From assembly GCF_907164915.1 (NCBI RefSeq), contig NC_061864.1:16871889-16935888 (forward strand): a stretch of DNA of 64,000 nucleotides. Reading direction: 5' to 3'. The notes below the pieces were generated by a model, which ran no database searches, was not told where the DNA came from, and saw only the letters and a list, made by a program, of their open reading frames with translations. Numbering within the stretch: position 1 is the stretch's first letter; every line of letters begins with the position of its first letter. This stretch comes from Impatiens glandulifera (lineage: Eukaryota > Streptophyta > Magnoliopsida > Ericales > Balsaminaceae). Below are positions 34,401 through 46,900 of the stretch, piece by piece. The position numbers and the translations under genes were made by a program.

Positions 34401-35842
34401 CCATCTGAGGAACAAACAAAACACAAATGAATTTCATATCAATTTTGTTTTTTCTAACGAGGCCTCCACTTAAATCAGAGCAATTTTAGTGGAATCAAAA
34501 CTGAGATTTTTGATCTCTTAAATAAGATTTTTTTTGCTTAAGCTACTCTGGTGGGTTAATTTCATATCAAATGTGCACGAAAATGATTCAGTTATAAACA
34601 AAATTACACCTACATTAGGACCTTGCCCCCTTTGAAACTGAGAGTTGGGCTGATCTTGGCGGTTAGAGTCAAAACGGCCACCAACCTCTCTATTTTCTCG
34701 ATTTGCATCCCAAGATCGATCCTGATCATTCGATGGAGGAGGACCTTGTGCTGATCGTCCACGCCAATCGCGAGTGTCAGGTTCAGAGTACCTGTTTGCT
34801 TGTTGAACTGGAACCTATTCATACGAAATAAACAAGGAGGGAAAATTTGTTATGTCAAAATCAAATGCATATATATTATATAGTCACTCTATCTTACACT
34901 GGCTTCTCTAGCCCAGTTTTGGTCATCCCCAAAAAGTTCTATTTCAACTTCTTGCTTCACTCTCTGTATCTCTTCTGGAACCTTAACAACCTTCTGGAGA
35001 AACAAAAGAAGAAAAAAAATCAAATTGATCAATAATGGTTTTCCAACGTAAATTCTTTAAACTATATGAAAACAAAACATAGGATAAACAAGTTAATTAC
35101 CTCCCTAAGCTGCAATAGCTGGTCCCTGGTGAAACGGATTCGCTCACGAGTCTCGAATCTTGAGTCTCCACTCTACAAAATACAAAAAATATTAATCAAT
35201 GAATTGAATTGGCCCAACAAATAACATATAAACATAGCCAGATCCAAAATGAATCCCATTAATTTCCTATCTAAAGACCTTTATCTTAATCTACATCCAT
35301 AATCACAATGTCATTCTTTAGTATCCGAATACAGATCCATACGATAAACAATCAATAAACTTCTGAATTTGAACTAATTTAAGTATCCAAACATAATCAT
35401 ATCATAATCTTTGTATCTAGTAGAACATGGTTGATATGCAGACCAATCTCTATAGATAGATATATGAAGATCTCTTTAGAGCATTGATATATTTGAATAT
35501 GGAACTGTTTCACAGAAATCTGATATATATGTAAACCATGTAATAGAACTCCATGCAGTAACTCATAAGAAGAAATCAAATCAAATCAAATCAAATCTGG
35601 AAGAAAATTAGACAAGCGATGCAAGCATAATAGACATAGAAATCGTAGATCCAAGAAATAAGTTACAAAGATTGAACCTTGATAGAGATAGATTGATGAG
35701 CGCCGCCATGAGGACGAAGAAGAGGAAGATCAGAAGAACCCAAAGAAGAAGATTCAAAACGAGGGCCAAGGACTCTGTTTCCCCGATTTCCTCCGCCGCC
35801 ACCACCAGGTCTCAAGCTTAGCACAGTCGGATCAGCCTGCAT
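31479..35842 (-). CDS. EIF(ISO)4G1: Eukaryotic initiation factor iso4G, eIF(iso)4G1-like
   Basis: Nine coding exons: 35842-35678, 35172-35101, 34993-34898, 34814-34614, 34404-34307, 33973-33886, 33805-33455, 33372-33130 and 32474-31479. Phases agree and give 769 residues, the family size. The start is [14 protein letters not shown]. The MIF4G domain spans about residues 205-430 ([20 protein letters not shown], then [13 protein letters not shown], then [13 protein letters not shown]). The MA3 domain is near 605-720 ([20 protein letters not shown], then [16 protein letters not shown]). Role: scaffold of plant eIFiso4F, binding eIFiso4E, eIF4A and eIF3 for cap-dependent translation. A 5' UTR intron is likely: donor CTGAAGAG-side GTAACT near 35960, acceptor ending before the CGACTGAG preceding the ATG. 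Two introns carry MITEs. I recall the Arabidopsis homologue as At5g57870. Intact. Confidence 0.96.
32825..32926. mobile_element. 102-bp MITE with perfect 13-bp TIRs in eIFiso4G intron 8
   Basis: ACCTTGTTTGATG at the left and its exact reverse complement CATCAAACAAGGT at the right. The interior is AT-rich with a GGGTTATTTGGG block also seen in the SKIP1 and intron 5 elements. No clear target duplication. Confidence 0.65.
32954..33113. mobile_element. Second MITE-like copy in eIFiso4G intron 8
   Basis: Starts CCTTGTTTGATATAGG and ends CATCAACAAGG, the same terminal motif as its neighbour 30 bp to the left with one base lost at the right end. Confidence 0.5.
34099..34282. mobile_element. MITE-like copy in eIFiso4G intron 5
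   Basis: Begins ACTTGTTTGATGAAAAAG, ends ATCAAACAAGGTC, and has GGTTATTTGGGTT near the left and the GGGGTTATTTGG block near the right. It fits the family in the other introns. Confidence 0.55.
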
Positions 35843-36149
35843 AACTCAGTCGCTGTGCGTTGGATCGAATGGGAGAAACAACAAAAACCCAGTTGGAAAT
35901 CAGACAGGAAGAATCCCAAAATCGTGTCTTTAACTTGTAAAAAGTAAAGATTTAGTTACCTGAAGAGAAGAACTTGATAGAAAAAGATAAGGAAGTCTGA
36001 AGGTGAGATTGAAGGGAAGGAGGAGGAGAGTTCTTGGATTTTCTCTCTCCTCTTCCACGAGGAGCAAAAGAGAAAAAGAGTTGTTTTGAAGAGAAGGAGG
36101 CTATCTAAACGAAAGGATGATGGTAGATGAGAGAGAAAAACCCTTACTA

Positions 36150-36982
36150 GCTCTGTGTCTATATATTATAAAAGATTTATAAGTGACCTTTTTTATTTTC
36201 TAGAATTCCATAAATTTATTTCTTTTTAAATTCTCTCATATTTTAATTTAATATCATAAAATATTTTAATAAATAAATTATATTAGTTTGCATCTAGTTC
36301 CAATGTAAATATTAATCAAATATAATATATATATATATATATAAATCAAGTTTCTTTTTTATAAAAAAAAACTTTGAAAATAAATAATATATATTTAAAA
36401 TTAAATAAAATTAATAAAGATAATATTTGTTAAAATTATATAATTTTACATATACTAAAATAATATTAGTTAAAATTATATAATTTTACATATATTAAAA
36501 TAATATTAATTATTAAATTTTGCAAATTATATAAAATATTTTTTAACTTCAATATTGTAACAAATTAAGTGTTTTTAAATAAACTTATAAATAAATTAGT
36601 AAACTTGATTTATAACTATTTTATAAATGTGATTTTAAATTTAAAAGCGAACACTAATACCAAAAATCTATTTCAAAATAAAATCTAAATTATATAATTA
36701 CCATGTGAATATTATCTTAATAAAAGTTACCATGATTGGAAGATTTATTTAATTTATTGATTTTCTATTAATGAATTAATAATATATTTTTTTTATAATG
36801 TTTTTTTAGAATATTTACGAAGCACTTTTATATCATATTATCTAAAAGTAAATAAAATTTTATAAATAGATATTTTAATATTATATATATTATAATATAT
36901 TACAAAATTATATAATTATATTATTATAAAAAAATAAATTTAAAATACGAAGAATAAATAAATATATTGATATAATCAATTA
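36150..36982. other. AT-rich intergenic DNA upstream of eIFiso4G
   Basis: Low-complexity A/T sequence with no coding signal. A TCTATATATTATAAAAG segment at 36157 resembles a Helitron 5' end but is preceded by G, not the expected A. Confidence 0.5.
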
Positions 36983-37583
36983 TCTATGTATATATATAAT
37001 GATGCTTAATTTTAAAAGTGTCTAGATTACCGCCGGTGAAGAGTTGTGGTTAATTTGGATATATAAGTTAGAGTAAATGGATACTTAGGTCGAATTTTTA
37101 GTCGATCCGCCCATAAATTTAAAACGATTAAAAATAAAATTAAAAATGTTATATATATTTTCATACTTGCAACCTAACAAAATAAGTACAACCTTTCAAT
37201 CAACTAGACTAATAATACTTTATAAGTTCAACTTTTTAACTAATATAATGATCCTTAATTTTAAGTGTTCGAATTGTCATGTTTATATATATATATATAT
37301 AATGATGCTTAATTTTAAAAGTGTCTGGATTGTCGGGTCGAGAGTTTTGGTTAATTTGGATATATATGTGAGAGTAAATGAATATTTGGGTCGAATCGCT
37401 CATAAATTTAAAACAGTTAAAAATAAAATTAAAAATTCTATAGGTATGTTTCGAACTCGCAACCTAACAAAACAAATATAACATTTTAACCAACTAGGTT
37501 AATAACACTTTATATTTTAAATTTAACACCAAATTTAATGAACGCGGAACGTTGTAAAAATATAAGTTCAACTTTTTAACCAA

Positions 37584-37645
<62 letters not shown>

Positions 37646-39579
37646 GATGCTTAATTTTAAAAATAAATATGTTATATGTATGTTTCGAACTTGCAACCTA
37701 ACAAAAACAAGTACAACATTTTAACCAACTATGTTAATAAAACTTTATATTTTAAATTCAACATCAAATTTAATGAACGCGGGATATTTATAAAATATAA
37801 GTTATTTTTTTAACTAACTAATATATATATATATATATAAAATATGATGTTTAATTTTAAAACTATCTGGATTGTCGGGTCGATAGTTGTGGTTAATTTG
37901 GATATATATGTAAGAGTAAATGGATACTTGAGTCGAATTTTGGGTCGAATTTTGGGTGTACCCGCCCATAAACTTAAAACGGTTAAAAATAATATTAAAA
38001 ATTTTATATATATGTTTCGAATTTGCAACATAACAAAACAAATACAATTCTTTAACAAAATGTGATTTGGATGTGGTTTGCCGAGAAATAATAGGCCGAT
38101 ATCAATTGAAAGTGGTTAAAAAATATGAATCAAATATTTTATTTACCAAAGTGTGAAGGTCACAATGTTAAATGTTAATAACATAATATGAATTAAATAT
38201 TTGATTGACCAAAGTGAAAAGGTAAGGTTATGAGATAAGGAGTTTATTCGGAAAAAAATGTGACAAAATAAATTGTTTTACCGAAATGAATAAAATGTAA
38301 AATTGAAAGTGTTTTATTTTAATATATTATTCGATGAATTATTAGGGATTTTAAACATTGAATACATATTATTATTATTTTTTATTTATATTTTTATCTT
38401 GGGTGGAGGACAAGAGAATTTAAAAAAAAAAAAAAAAAAGTGAGACTAATCGGGTCAAAATTTGTGCTAAGGATTATAATTATTACATTTTCAACTTAAA
38501 TAATTCATTTTTATAGTAAATAAAATTAAAGAGATTATTTTTTTGTTTGGTAAACGTTATCTATATATATATAATGATGCTTAATTTTTAAAGTGTCCGG
38601 ATTGCCGGGTCGAGAGCTGTGGTTAATTTGGATACTTGGGTCGGATTGTGGGTTGACCATTTTTAAATTTAAAACGGTTAAAAATAAAATTAAAAATGCT
38701 AGAGGTATGTTTCGAACTTGCAACCTATCAAAACAAGTACAACTCTTTAACCAACTAGGCTACAAAGATTTTATATTTTAAATTCAACACCAAATTTGAT
38801 AAACGCGGGTCGTTTTAATATTAATATAAGTTCAACTTTTTAATTAACTAATCTATATATATATAATGATGCTTAATTTTTAAAGTGTCCGGATTGCCGG
38901 GTCGAGAGCTGTGGTTAATTTGGATACTTGGGTCGGATTGTGGGTTGACCCGTTTTTAAATTTAAAACGGTTAAAAATAAAATTAAAAATGCTAGAGGTA
39001 TGTTTCGAACTTGCAACCTATCAAAACAAATACAACTCTTTAACCAACTAGGCTACACAGATTTTATATTTTAAATTCAACACCAAATTTGATAAACGCG
39101 GGACGTTTTAATATTAATATAAGTTCAACTTTTTAACTAACTAATCTATATATATATAATGATGCTTAATTTTTAAAGTGTCCGGATTGCCGGGTCGAGA
39201 GCTGTGGTTAATTTGGATACTTGGGTCGGATTGTGGGTTGACCCGTTTTTAAATTTAAAACGGTTAAAAATAAAATTAAAAATGCTAGAAGTATGTTTCG
39301 AACTTGCAACCTAACAAAAACAAGTACAACTCTTTAACTTTATATTTTAAATTCAACACCAAATTTGATAAATGCGGGACGTTTTAATATTAATATAAGT
39401 TTAACTTTTTAACTAACTAATATATAATGATGTTGAATAAATGAATACTTGGGTCGGATTGTGGGTTGACCCACCCATAAATTTAAAACGGTTAAAAATA
39501 AAATTAAAAATGTTATCCGTAATTTTTTTTTATGTTTTTATATATTATTACTCGTGCAAAGGCACGGGCTAAATGCTAG
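36983..39579 (+). mobile_element. Helitron-like non-autonomous element with repeated 5'-type units
   Basis: The right end has a 7-bp stem hairpin (CTCGTGC-AAAG-GCACGGG, one G-T pair, 39551-39568), then 7 bases, then CTAG (39576-39579) followed by T. That is the classic Helitron 3' terminus inserted before a T. The left end, and each later unit, begins A|TCTATRTATATA followed by ATGATGCTTAATTTT, compatible with a Helitron 5' end inserted after A. The interior is degenerate tandem copies of one module. It ends about 110 bp upstream of the oxidoreductase start codon. The exact 5' end is uncertain because several copies qualify. Confidence 0.6.
38560..39430 (+). repeat. ~293-bp tandem repeat, three near-identical units
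   Basis: Units start at 38560, 38852 and 39145, each with TCTATATATATATAATGATG; a shortened fourth starts near 39421. Older, more diverged copies occur at about 36983, 37295, 37655 and 37840. Each unit carries, on the minus strand, TAGCCTAGTTGG and AAGTTCGAAAC, which resemble pol III A and B boxes. Confidence 0.85.
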
Positions 39580-39690
39580 TAAAACTAAAACCCAATAAAA
39601 ACCTCTTACCTTATCTTTCGATTCTACTACTTGTCTGCAGGGGAGAGCTCCATCTTCCGTAGCGGATTCCTTCCATTTCCAGTTTCAGCT

Positions 39691-42600
39691 ATGTCAATGG
39701 CTTTAGAACTATCATCCCTACTCTTCTCGCTCCCAAAACCCAACCCCAATTCCCCATTTCGTTACCATCCCCAAAACCTAAGAATCCGATGTGCCAAGAA
39801 ATCCAAGCGAACCGGAAAATTCAGGTACCCATCTGAGAAGAGGAAGCTAAAGCTCAAACAAGAAACTCAAGATGACGTCGATTCCAAATTTGACGGTATT
39901 TGGCGTCTATCAAAACTTAACATTTCTGTCCATTTAGACCCTGGCAAAGATTTCCTACAAGTTTCTGATGCTTTACTCGAAGAAATCGCTAAAGTTCTCG
40001 AATTCCCAGTAAGTGGATTCAATTAAAGTTTTGTGAAAACATTAAATGTTCAATTTTTGTGTTGTTAAACTGGGTTTTTCTTCTTTTATCATTTCAGGTT
40101 GCATCAATGTTGCCAATAGAAGCATTCACTGTTGTTCGCAAATCTTTTGATGCACGAAAGGTTTCCCCTTGTAATTTTATTCATATCCATGTCATGTTAA
40201 ACATTCCTCTGATTACTTCCATTGCTTTGATTTTTTTTTTTTTACAGTTTGTAAAGGAGCCCAAATTTGTATACTCTGTCGATATGGATGTAAAAAAACT
40301 CTTGGATCTAGAACCTCGAACTTGGGACTTCATTTCCAGAATGGAACCCAAAACTGGTATAATCGAGCACATGCCATATGAGAAAGTTAATGGTGACATA
40401 ATGAATATGATACATGATTATAAGAAGAAAGATGAAGGTGGGGAGGATTCATACAAGTATGCATCGAGTAAAAGACCAAAAGTAGCCGTTGTTGGTAGTG
40501 GTCCTTCTGGTTTGTTTGCTTCACTCATTCTTGCTGAACTTGGAGCAGAGGTTTCGCTAATAGAAAGAGGCCAACCTGTTGAACAAAGAGGGCGTGATAT
40601 CGGTGCTTTGATTGTTAGACGAATACTACAATTGGAAAGCAATTTTTGCTTTGGGGAGGTTATACTTGAATCCTTATAGCGATTTTTCCCAATATTTGAA
40701 TGTTGGGTTTTTTATGGTGAGGACTTATCCATGACAGGGTGGTGCAGGTACTTGGAGCGATGGAAAACTAGTGACTAGAATTGGGAGGAATAGTAACAGT
40801 GTTTTAGCGGTAAAGGATCATTTCTTTATCGTAATTTCTTTCAATTCTTGTTGAAATTTAGACAGTTTAATTAATTATCATTGTGTTTATCTAGATTATG
40901 AACACATTGATTCACTTTGGGGCTCCAAAGAACATATTGGTTGATGGAAAGCCTCATTTAGGAACCGACAAATTAGTTCCACTGCTTCGGAACTTCCGAC
41001 ATCATCTACAAAATCTTGGTGTGAGTTAATTCGATGGTTGAAACTTGAATCCATGTGTTTTTTTGTTTTTTTCTTTAAATTGTAGTTTTTGGGATTTTGT
41101 TTTACCCAGGTTGATATCAGATTTGGAACAAGGGTTGATGATTTACTTGTAAAGAATGGAAGCATTCATGGGATTCAGGTTTCTGATTCAAGAAACAACT
41201 TGCAGCTAGACAGCAGTAAGTTGGAATTTGATGCAGTTGTTCTTGCGGTTGGTCATTCTGCCCGCGATATATACCAAATGCTTGTTTCACACGACGTCGA
41301 TCTTGTTCCAAAAGATTTTGCGGTTAGATTTTCCTCTTGGATGTTTTTTTTTCTTCGAAATTCTATGTTTTTAAGCTGGAGTTATTTGTTTGAGCAGATT
41401 GGTCTGCGGATAGAGCATCCGCAACAGCTAATAAATGAAATCCAGGTTGGTTTTTTTTGTTGGAAACTTGTTTGAATCCTACTGATTGTCTGTTATCTTT
41501 AACCTGTTATTTGACAATTGACAGTACTCAGAAATGGCAGCAGCTGTTCAAAATGGACGTGGTAAAATTCCTGTAGCTGATTACAAGATTGTCAAGTCAA
41601 TTGATGAATTATATAGTGAGAACACGACTTCTTCTAGCCGTGGGATCAGGAAACGCGGTTGTTATTCGTTCTGCATGTGCCCTGGCGGTCAGGTTTGTTT
41701 CATATGATCAGAGATAAAACTGAAAATTAAGTGTTAAGAATATTGAATACTGAATATAAATGAATCATTAAGTTTCTGTATCTGGATCAATTTTTAGAAC
41801 TTATTCAGAAATTATTTTTTTTGAAAACAGATCCAGATACATAAGCTAAATAAACAGTTATCATATGTAGAACGATTGAATGAAACCAAATGCTAAATAG
41901 ATAGAAACTTGCAGGTTGTTCTAACCAGCACAAATCCTTCGGAGATATGTACAAATGGAATGTCGTTCTCGAGGCGTGGATCCAAATGGGCAAATGCAGC
42001 ACTTGTTGTGACAGTATCCCCTGAGGATTTCGCTGATTTCAATTTCCATGGACCTCTAGCAGGAGTTGAATTTCAGGTTTTTTTATTGCAGTAATTTTTT
42101 TTAATTTTTTTTGAGAATGCTGGATTCCGCTTCTCTTTCGGAGTGCGACTAATCCCCGCGGATTAAGCACATAGCCCGCAAATTGGATTGGATTGGATTT
42201 TAACGACTGTTTGTTTGGTTACTCTCCAGAGGGAGTTGGAGCAGAGGGCGGCTAGATTGGGAGGGGGCGATTTCGTCGTTCCTGCCCAAAGAGTTACCGA
42301 TTTTCTAGAAAACAATTTGTCAGGTATCTAGAAATTGGTATTTTTCAATTGTATGTTTTCCATCTCGATCTGATCCAGATAATTGTGTGATACTTCTTCA
42401 GGAGGTTCTTTACCATCATCTAGCTATCGTCTTGGAGTTAAGGAAGCCAATCTTAATCAATTATTTCCAGATCATATTACCGATGCTTTGAAGAATTCAC
42501 TTCTTATGTTTGACAAAGAGGTCCGTTATTTTAGTTTTCATTTCTCTTACTTTAGTTTTCTTAATTCACGAACTTTGGGATTTCAGTTACCTGGATTCAT

Positions 42601-42958
42601 TTCGAGTGAAGGTCTTCTTCATGGAGTTGAGGTAATAAGTAGTAGTAGTTTTGTTTGACTAAGTTCAGTTTTTGAAAATATTATTGAAATCTAACAGAAA
42701 AAGTGTATTTTTCATTGGCAGACGAGAACCAGTGCTCCTTTGCAAATAACTCGAAGTTCTGATACTTACGAAAGCACAACCTTAAAAGGGCTCTTTCCGG
42801 TTGGTGAAGGGGCGGGTTATGCGGGTGGTATTGTAAGTGCTGCAGTTGATGGAATGCTCGCGGGTTTTGCTGTTTCGAAAAAATTGGGTCTTTATGATGG
42901 TTCTTTGGACTTGGTTTTAGGCGGCAAGGCTTTGAATGGTGGAATTTTTAAGTACTGA
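39691..42958 (+). CDS. Plastid FAD/NAD(P)-binding oxidoreductase, PDE327-like
   Basis: Thirteen exons: 39691-40008, 40098-40160, 40248-40658, 40738-40809, 40895-41020, 41110-41322, 41398-41445, 41525-41692, 41915-42076, 42230-42323, 42402-42520, 42587-42631 and 42722-42958. All have GT..AG borders and agreeing phases, giving 691 residues. A serine- and basic-rich N-terminus (MSMALELSSLLFSLPKPNP) suggests a chloroplast transit peptide. The FAD-binding Rossmann motif is at about residues 208-236 (VAVVGSGPSGLFASLILAEL). Further landmarks are GGAGTWSDGKLVTRIGRNS, AVVLAVGHSARD, CMCPGGQVV, and the C-terminal flavoprotein motif LFPVGEGAGYAGGIVSAAVD. It resembles Arabidopsis At4g30720 (PIGMENT DEFECTIVE 327) from memory; the reaction is not established. 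Intact. The start is the first ATG; a second lies two codons later. Confidence 0.92.
42112..42192 (-). mobile_element. Probable truncated SINE 3' end in intron 9 of the oxidoreductase gene
   Basis: The minus strand reads GCGGGCTATGTGCTTAATCC, then GGGGATTAGTCGCACTCCG, then an A-rich tail. The first block resembles the 3' part of the 13.8-kb SINE (GCGGGATACATACTTAATCC) and GGGATTAGTC is reminiscent of Au-type SINE tails. The tRNA-like head is not visible. Confidence 0.4.
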
Positions 42959-43975
42959 GAAAACATATCATCATCATCAAAGATTTTTGAATGGTGAAGG
43001 GGTTGAATATTCAGATGATTAAATTTTGGTGATATTATAATATCAGTAGTCAGTTTTATTTTGATAAATTTAAATCCGTAACTATACTCTATTTATCGTG
43101 ACTCATTACCCAGAAACTTCAACTACGTTTTAATTGAGAATCGAACCGTGATATTTCTTATGGATTGAGCTACGTTTATTTTAAACAATAATCTCGGTTT
43201 AGAAATAAAAAACTTATAGTAAAAAATTTGACAATAAAATAGGGCGCGAAAACGTTCCCCTGAATTGTAGCCTTCAGTTGTCTCTCTCCCTCCCATTCTC
43301 TAATCTCTATCTCCTCAATTTCAATCGCTTTTTGGTGATATGATTTTGGAGTCATATTTCTATTTACCTCACCGACTAAGGAATTCATCGCCATTTCATA
43401 AGAGGTCATCCATCTGGTATTGTAACCACAGATCTGGTACGGTTTCATCCATTAGGTCTCTTTTCAATTTATTTTCTTTTTTTTTGTTTTCGAAAAAGGT
43501 TTTGTTTTCAATCATTGACAATAAAGAATGTGTAAAACAAAACCTTTAGTAGTTCAAGCTATAGATGCTTCAGAAAATTGAATTGTGTCATATTGTGATA
43601 TGGGCATATGTGTTTATACTGTAGATTCATGGTAATAGACAATGATCTTTCTTGCACATGGTCCGCATTGTTCATAACCCTAGATTTTACTATACTGTAT
43701 TAAGTTATGTTATTGCTAAGTGTCGTCTGTAAAGAGCTAATTCACTGCCAGACCATTTTGTAGTTTCCTATTACATGAAAGCAGTTAATAATCTAGGTTA
43801 ATTCACTGCAATCAATTGCATATGGGTAATTCCCCTCGTTCTCTTTAATGGGTGGAAACTTATTTTTTCCTTGTGATTTTTACAGCAGATTTGTCATCAT
43901 TTTCTTGAGAAAAGCTTGAACATGAATCAGAAATATGAAACATGTATACATGTGGTATAACTAGGACAGTTGTGG
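42959..43975. other. Intergenic and AUG8 leader
   Basis: 3' flank of the oxidoreductase, then the AUG8 promoter and 5' UTR. An acceptor-like CTAG before GACAG a few bases upstream of the AUG8 ATG suggests a leader intron. No other gene seen. Confidence 0.5.
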
Positions 43976-46900
43976 ATGGATGTAAATAAACCAGAGAAAC
44001 CATTAAAGAAACATTCTGCAGCGGAAACTTCAAGTCTTTCTTCGGCTACAGATAATAAGAATGATGGAGGAATACGACAGACTCGAACAAAGGAAGTTCG
44101 TTCTAGGAAACGTTTCCCTTCACCCAGCATCAGCAAGGCAGTTAATGCAATATCACATTTGGTGCCTAAGAAAACTAAATCAGCTGATAGAAAGCGTTCA
44201 TCTACACCATCATCACCTAAAAGACCATCAACCCCTGTACAGGATACACTAAATGATATAGAATCAAGAAAAGAAACAGGAATTCGAATGCAGAATCTCA
44301 GTGTTTCCATACAATCCGATAACATTCATCCTCCCTTCATTCAAAAGGAAATGCCTGCTGCTCAATTGCTTTCTGATGATGCTTTGATGCCATCATCAAA
44401 TGTTACACTGGAAACACTTGTCACAGAGCCTACTCCAGAGAGGAAGAGCACTCTTGAAGGGAAGAGTTCCTCTGATTGGTCTGAGAATTCTATACCAGTT
44501 GATGGATTGGATGCTCGTCCAGTGGATCAGCATCGATGGCCAAGCAGTACCGGTGGAAAGATATTGTCCAAAACTCTAGCTAGAACTGCCAATATTATTA
44601 GTGACAATGTGGTAAAACACTCAGGGTTATCCTCCTTGCGAAGAACGTCTCTTCCTGATGGATTTGGAAAAGATTTACAGAAATCTGCTAGTGATGATGC
44701 GAGCCTAGTATCATTTGAGGACCTCGAGACCTTGGAACATGATGCACATTCAGTTGGTGATAACATGCATACATCTTCTCATTCGTCAAAACAATCAAGA
44801 ATAGTGACTCCTGCATCCCCAAAGAAGATACCCTTTCTACCATCATCTTTCTCTAGAGGTCTGAGTCCATCTCGGTCAAGGGTATCAAATGCTCCTCCTT
44901 CGAGAGGTGTTAGTCCAACTCCAATTTTTTCCAAAGGTTTTAATCCTAGTCCAATTCTATCTAGAGGTGTTAGTCCAACTCCATTTCCTTCTAAAGGTAT
45001 TAGTTCCACTCAAATTCCTTCAACAGGTGTTAGTTCAACCTTGATTCCTTCTGGAGATGTTAGTCCAACTCCAATTCCTTCTAGAGATGTTAATCCCAGT
45101 CCAATTCCATCAAGAGGTGTTAGTCCAACTCCATTTCCATCTAGAAGTGTTAGTTCCACTCCAATTCCTTTAAGAGGTGCTAGTTCCATTCCAATTTCTT
45201 CTAGAGATGTTAGTCCAACTCCAATTTCTTCAAGAGATGTTAGTCCAACTCCAATGCCTTCTAGAGGTGTTAGTCCAACTCCAATGCCTTCTAGAGGTGT
45301 TAGTCCAACTCCAATTCCATCTAGAGGTGTTAGTCCAACTCCAATGCCTTCTAGAGGTGTTAGTCCAACTCCAATGCCTTCTAGAGGTCTTAGTTCAACT
45401 TCAATTCTTTCCAAAAGTGTTAGTCCAAGTCCAATTCTATCCAGAGGTGTTAGTCCAACTCCATTTCCTTCTAGAGGTGTTATTCCAACTCCATTTCCTT
45501 CTAGAGGTAATAGTTCCACTCCATTTCCTTCCAGAGGCGTTACATCCACTCTAATTCCTGTCAAAGATATTAGTCCGGCTCCAATACCTTCCACAGATGT
45601 CAGTCCAACTCCAATTCCTTCCATAGGTGTTATATCTATTCCAATTCCTTCCAAAGATGTTGGTCCAACTCCAATACCTTCCACAGATGTCAGTCCAACT
45701 CCAATTCCTTCCATAGGTGTTATATCTAATCCAATTCCTTCCAAAGATGTTAGTCCAACTCCAATACCTTCCACATGTGTTACCTCCACTCCAATTCCTT
45801 CCATAGGTGTTTCATCCACTCCAATTCCTTCCAAAGATGTTAGTCCGACTCCAATGCCTTCCGTGTGTGTTACCTCCACTCCAATTCCTTCCATAGGTGT
45901 TTCATCCACTCTAAGTCCTTCCAAAGATGTTAGTCCAACTCCAATTCCTTCCAGAGATGTAAGTCCCACTCCAATTCCTTCCAGAGATGTAAGTCCCACT
46001 CCAATTCCTTCCAAAGATATTAGTTCAACTCCAATTCTTTCCAAAGATGTTAGTCACACTCCAATTTTAAGAGGTGTTAGTTCCACTACAATTCCTTCCC
46101 GAGGTGTTAGCCCAACTCCAGTTCCTTCTATAGATAGTCCAACTCCAATTTCTTCAAGAGATGTTAGTCCAACTCCAAATTCTTCCAGAGATGTAAGTCC
46201 CACTCCAATTTCTTTCAAAGATGTTAGTCCAACTCCAATTCCTTCCAGAGATGTAAGTCCCACTTCAATTCCTTTCAAAGATGTTAGTCCAACACCAATT
46301 CCTTCCAGAGATGTAAGTCCAACTCCAATTCCTTCCAGAGATGTAAGTCCCACTCCAATTCCTTCCAAAGATATTAGTTCAACTCCAATTCTTTCCAAAG
46401 ATGTTAGTCACACTCCAATTTCTTTAGGTGTTAGTTCCACTACAATTCCTTCCCGAGGTGTTAGCCCAACTCCAGTTCCTTCTATAGATAGTCCAACTCC
46501 AATTTCTTCAAGAGATGTTAGTCCAACTCCAATTCCTTCCCGAGGTGTTAGCCCAACTCCAGTTCCTTCTATAGATAGTCCAACTCCAATTTCTTCAAGA
46601 GATGTTAGTCCAACTCCAATTCCTTCTAGTGATGTTAGTCCAACTCCAATTCCTTCCAGAACTGTTAGTCCCACTCCCATTCCTTCGAGAGGTGTTAGTC
46701 CAACTCCAATTCTTTCTAGTAGTGTTAGTTCCTCTCCAATTCCTTCCATGAATGTTAGTCCCACTCCTATTCCTTCCATAGATGTTAGTCTAACTCTCAT
46801 TCCTTCTAGAACTGTTAGTCCAGATCCAATTCCTTCTAGTGGTGTTATTCCAAGTCCAATTCCTATCAGAGGTGTTAGTCCTACTTCAACTCTTTCTACA

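Noticed and set aside
36157..36175. Alternative Helitron 5' end TCTATATATTATAAAAG
   Set aside because: Preceded by G instead of A and not repeated elsewhere; the A|TCTAT starts from 36983 on fit better.
45177..45554. Plus-strand open frame rich in LVQLQFLLEV repeats
   Set aside because: Alternate frame of the same AUG8 minisatellite.
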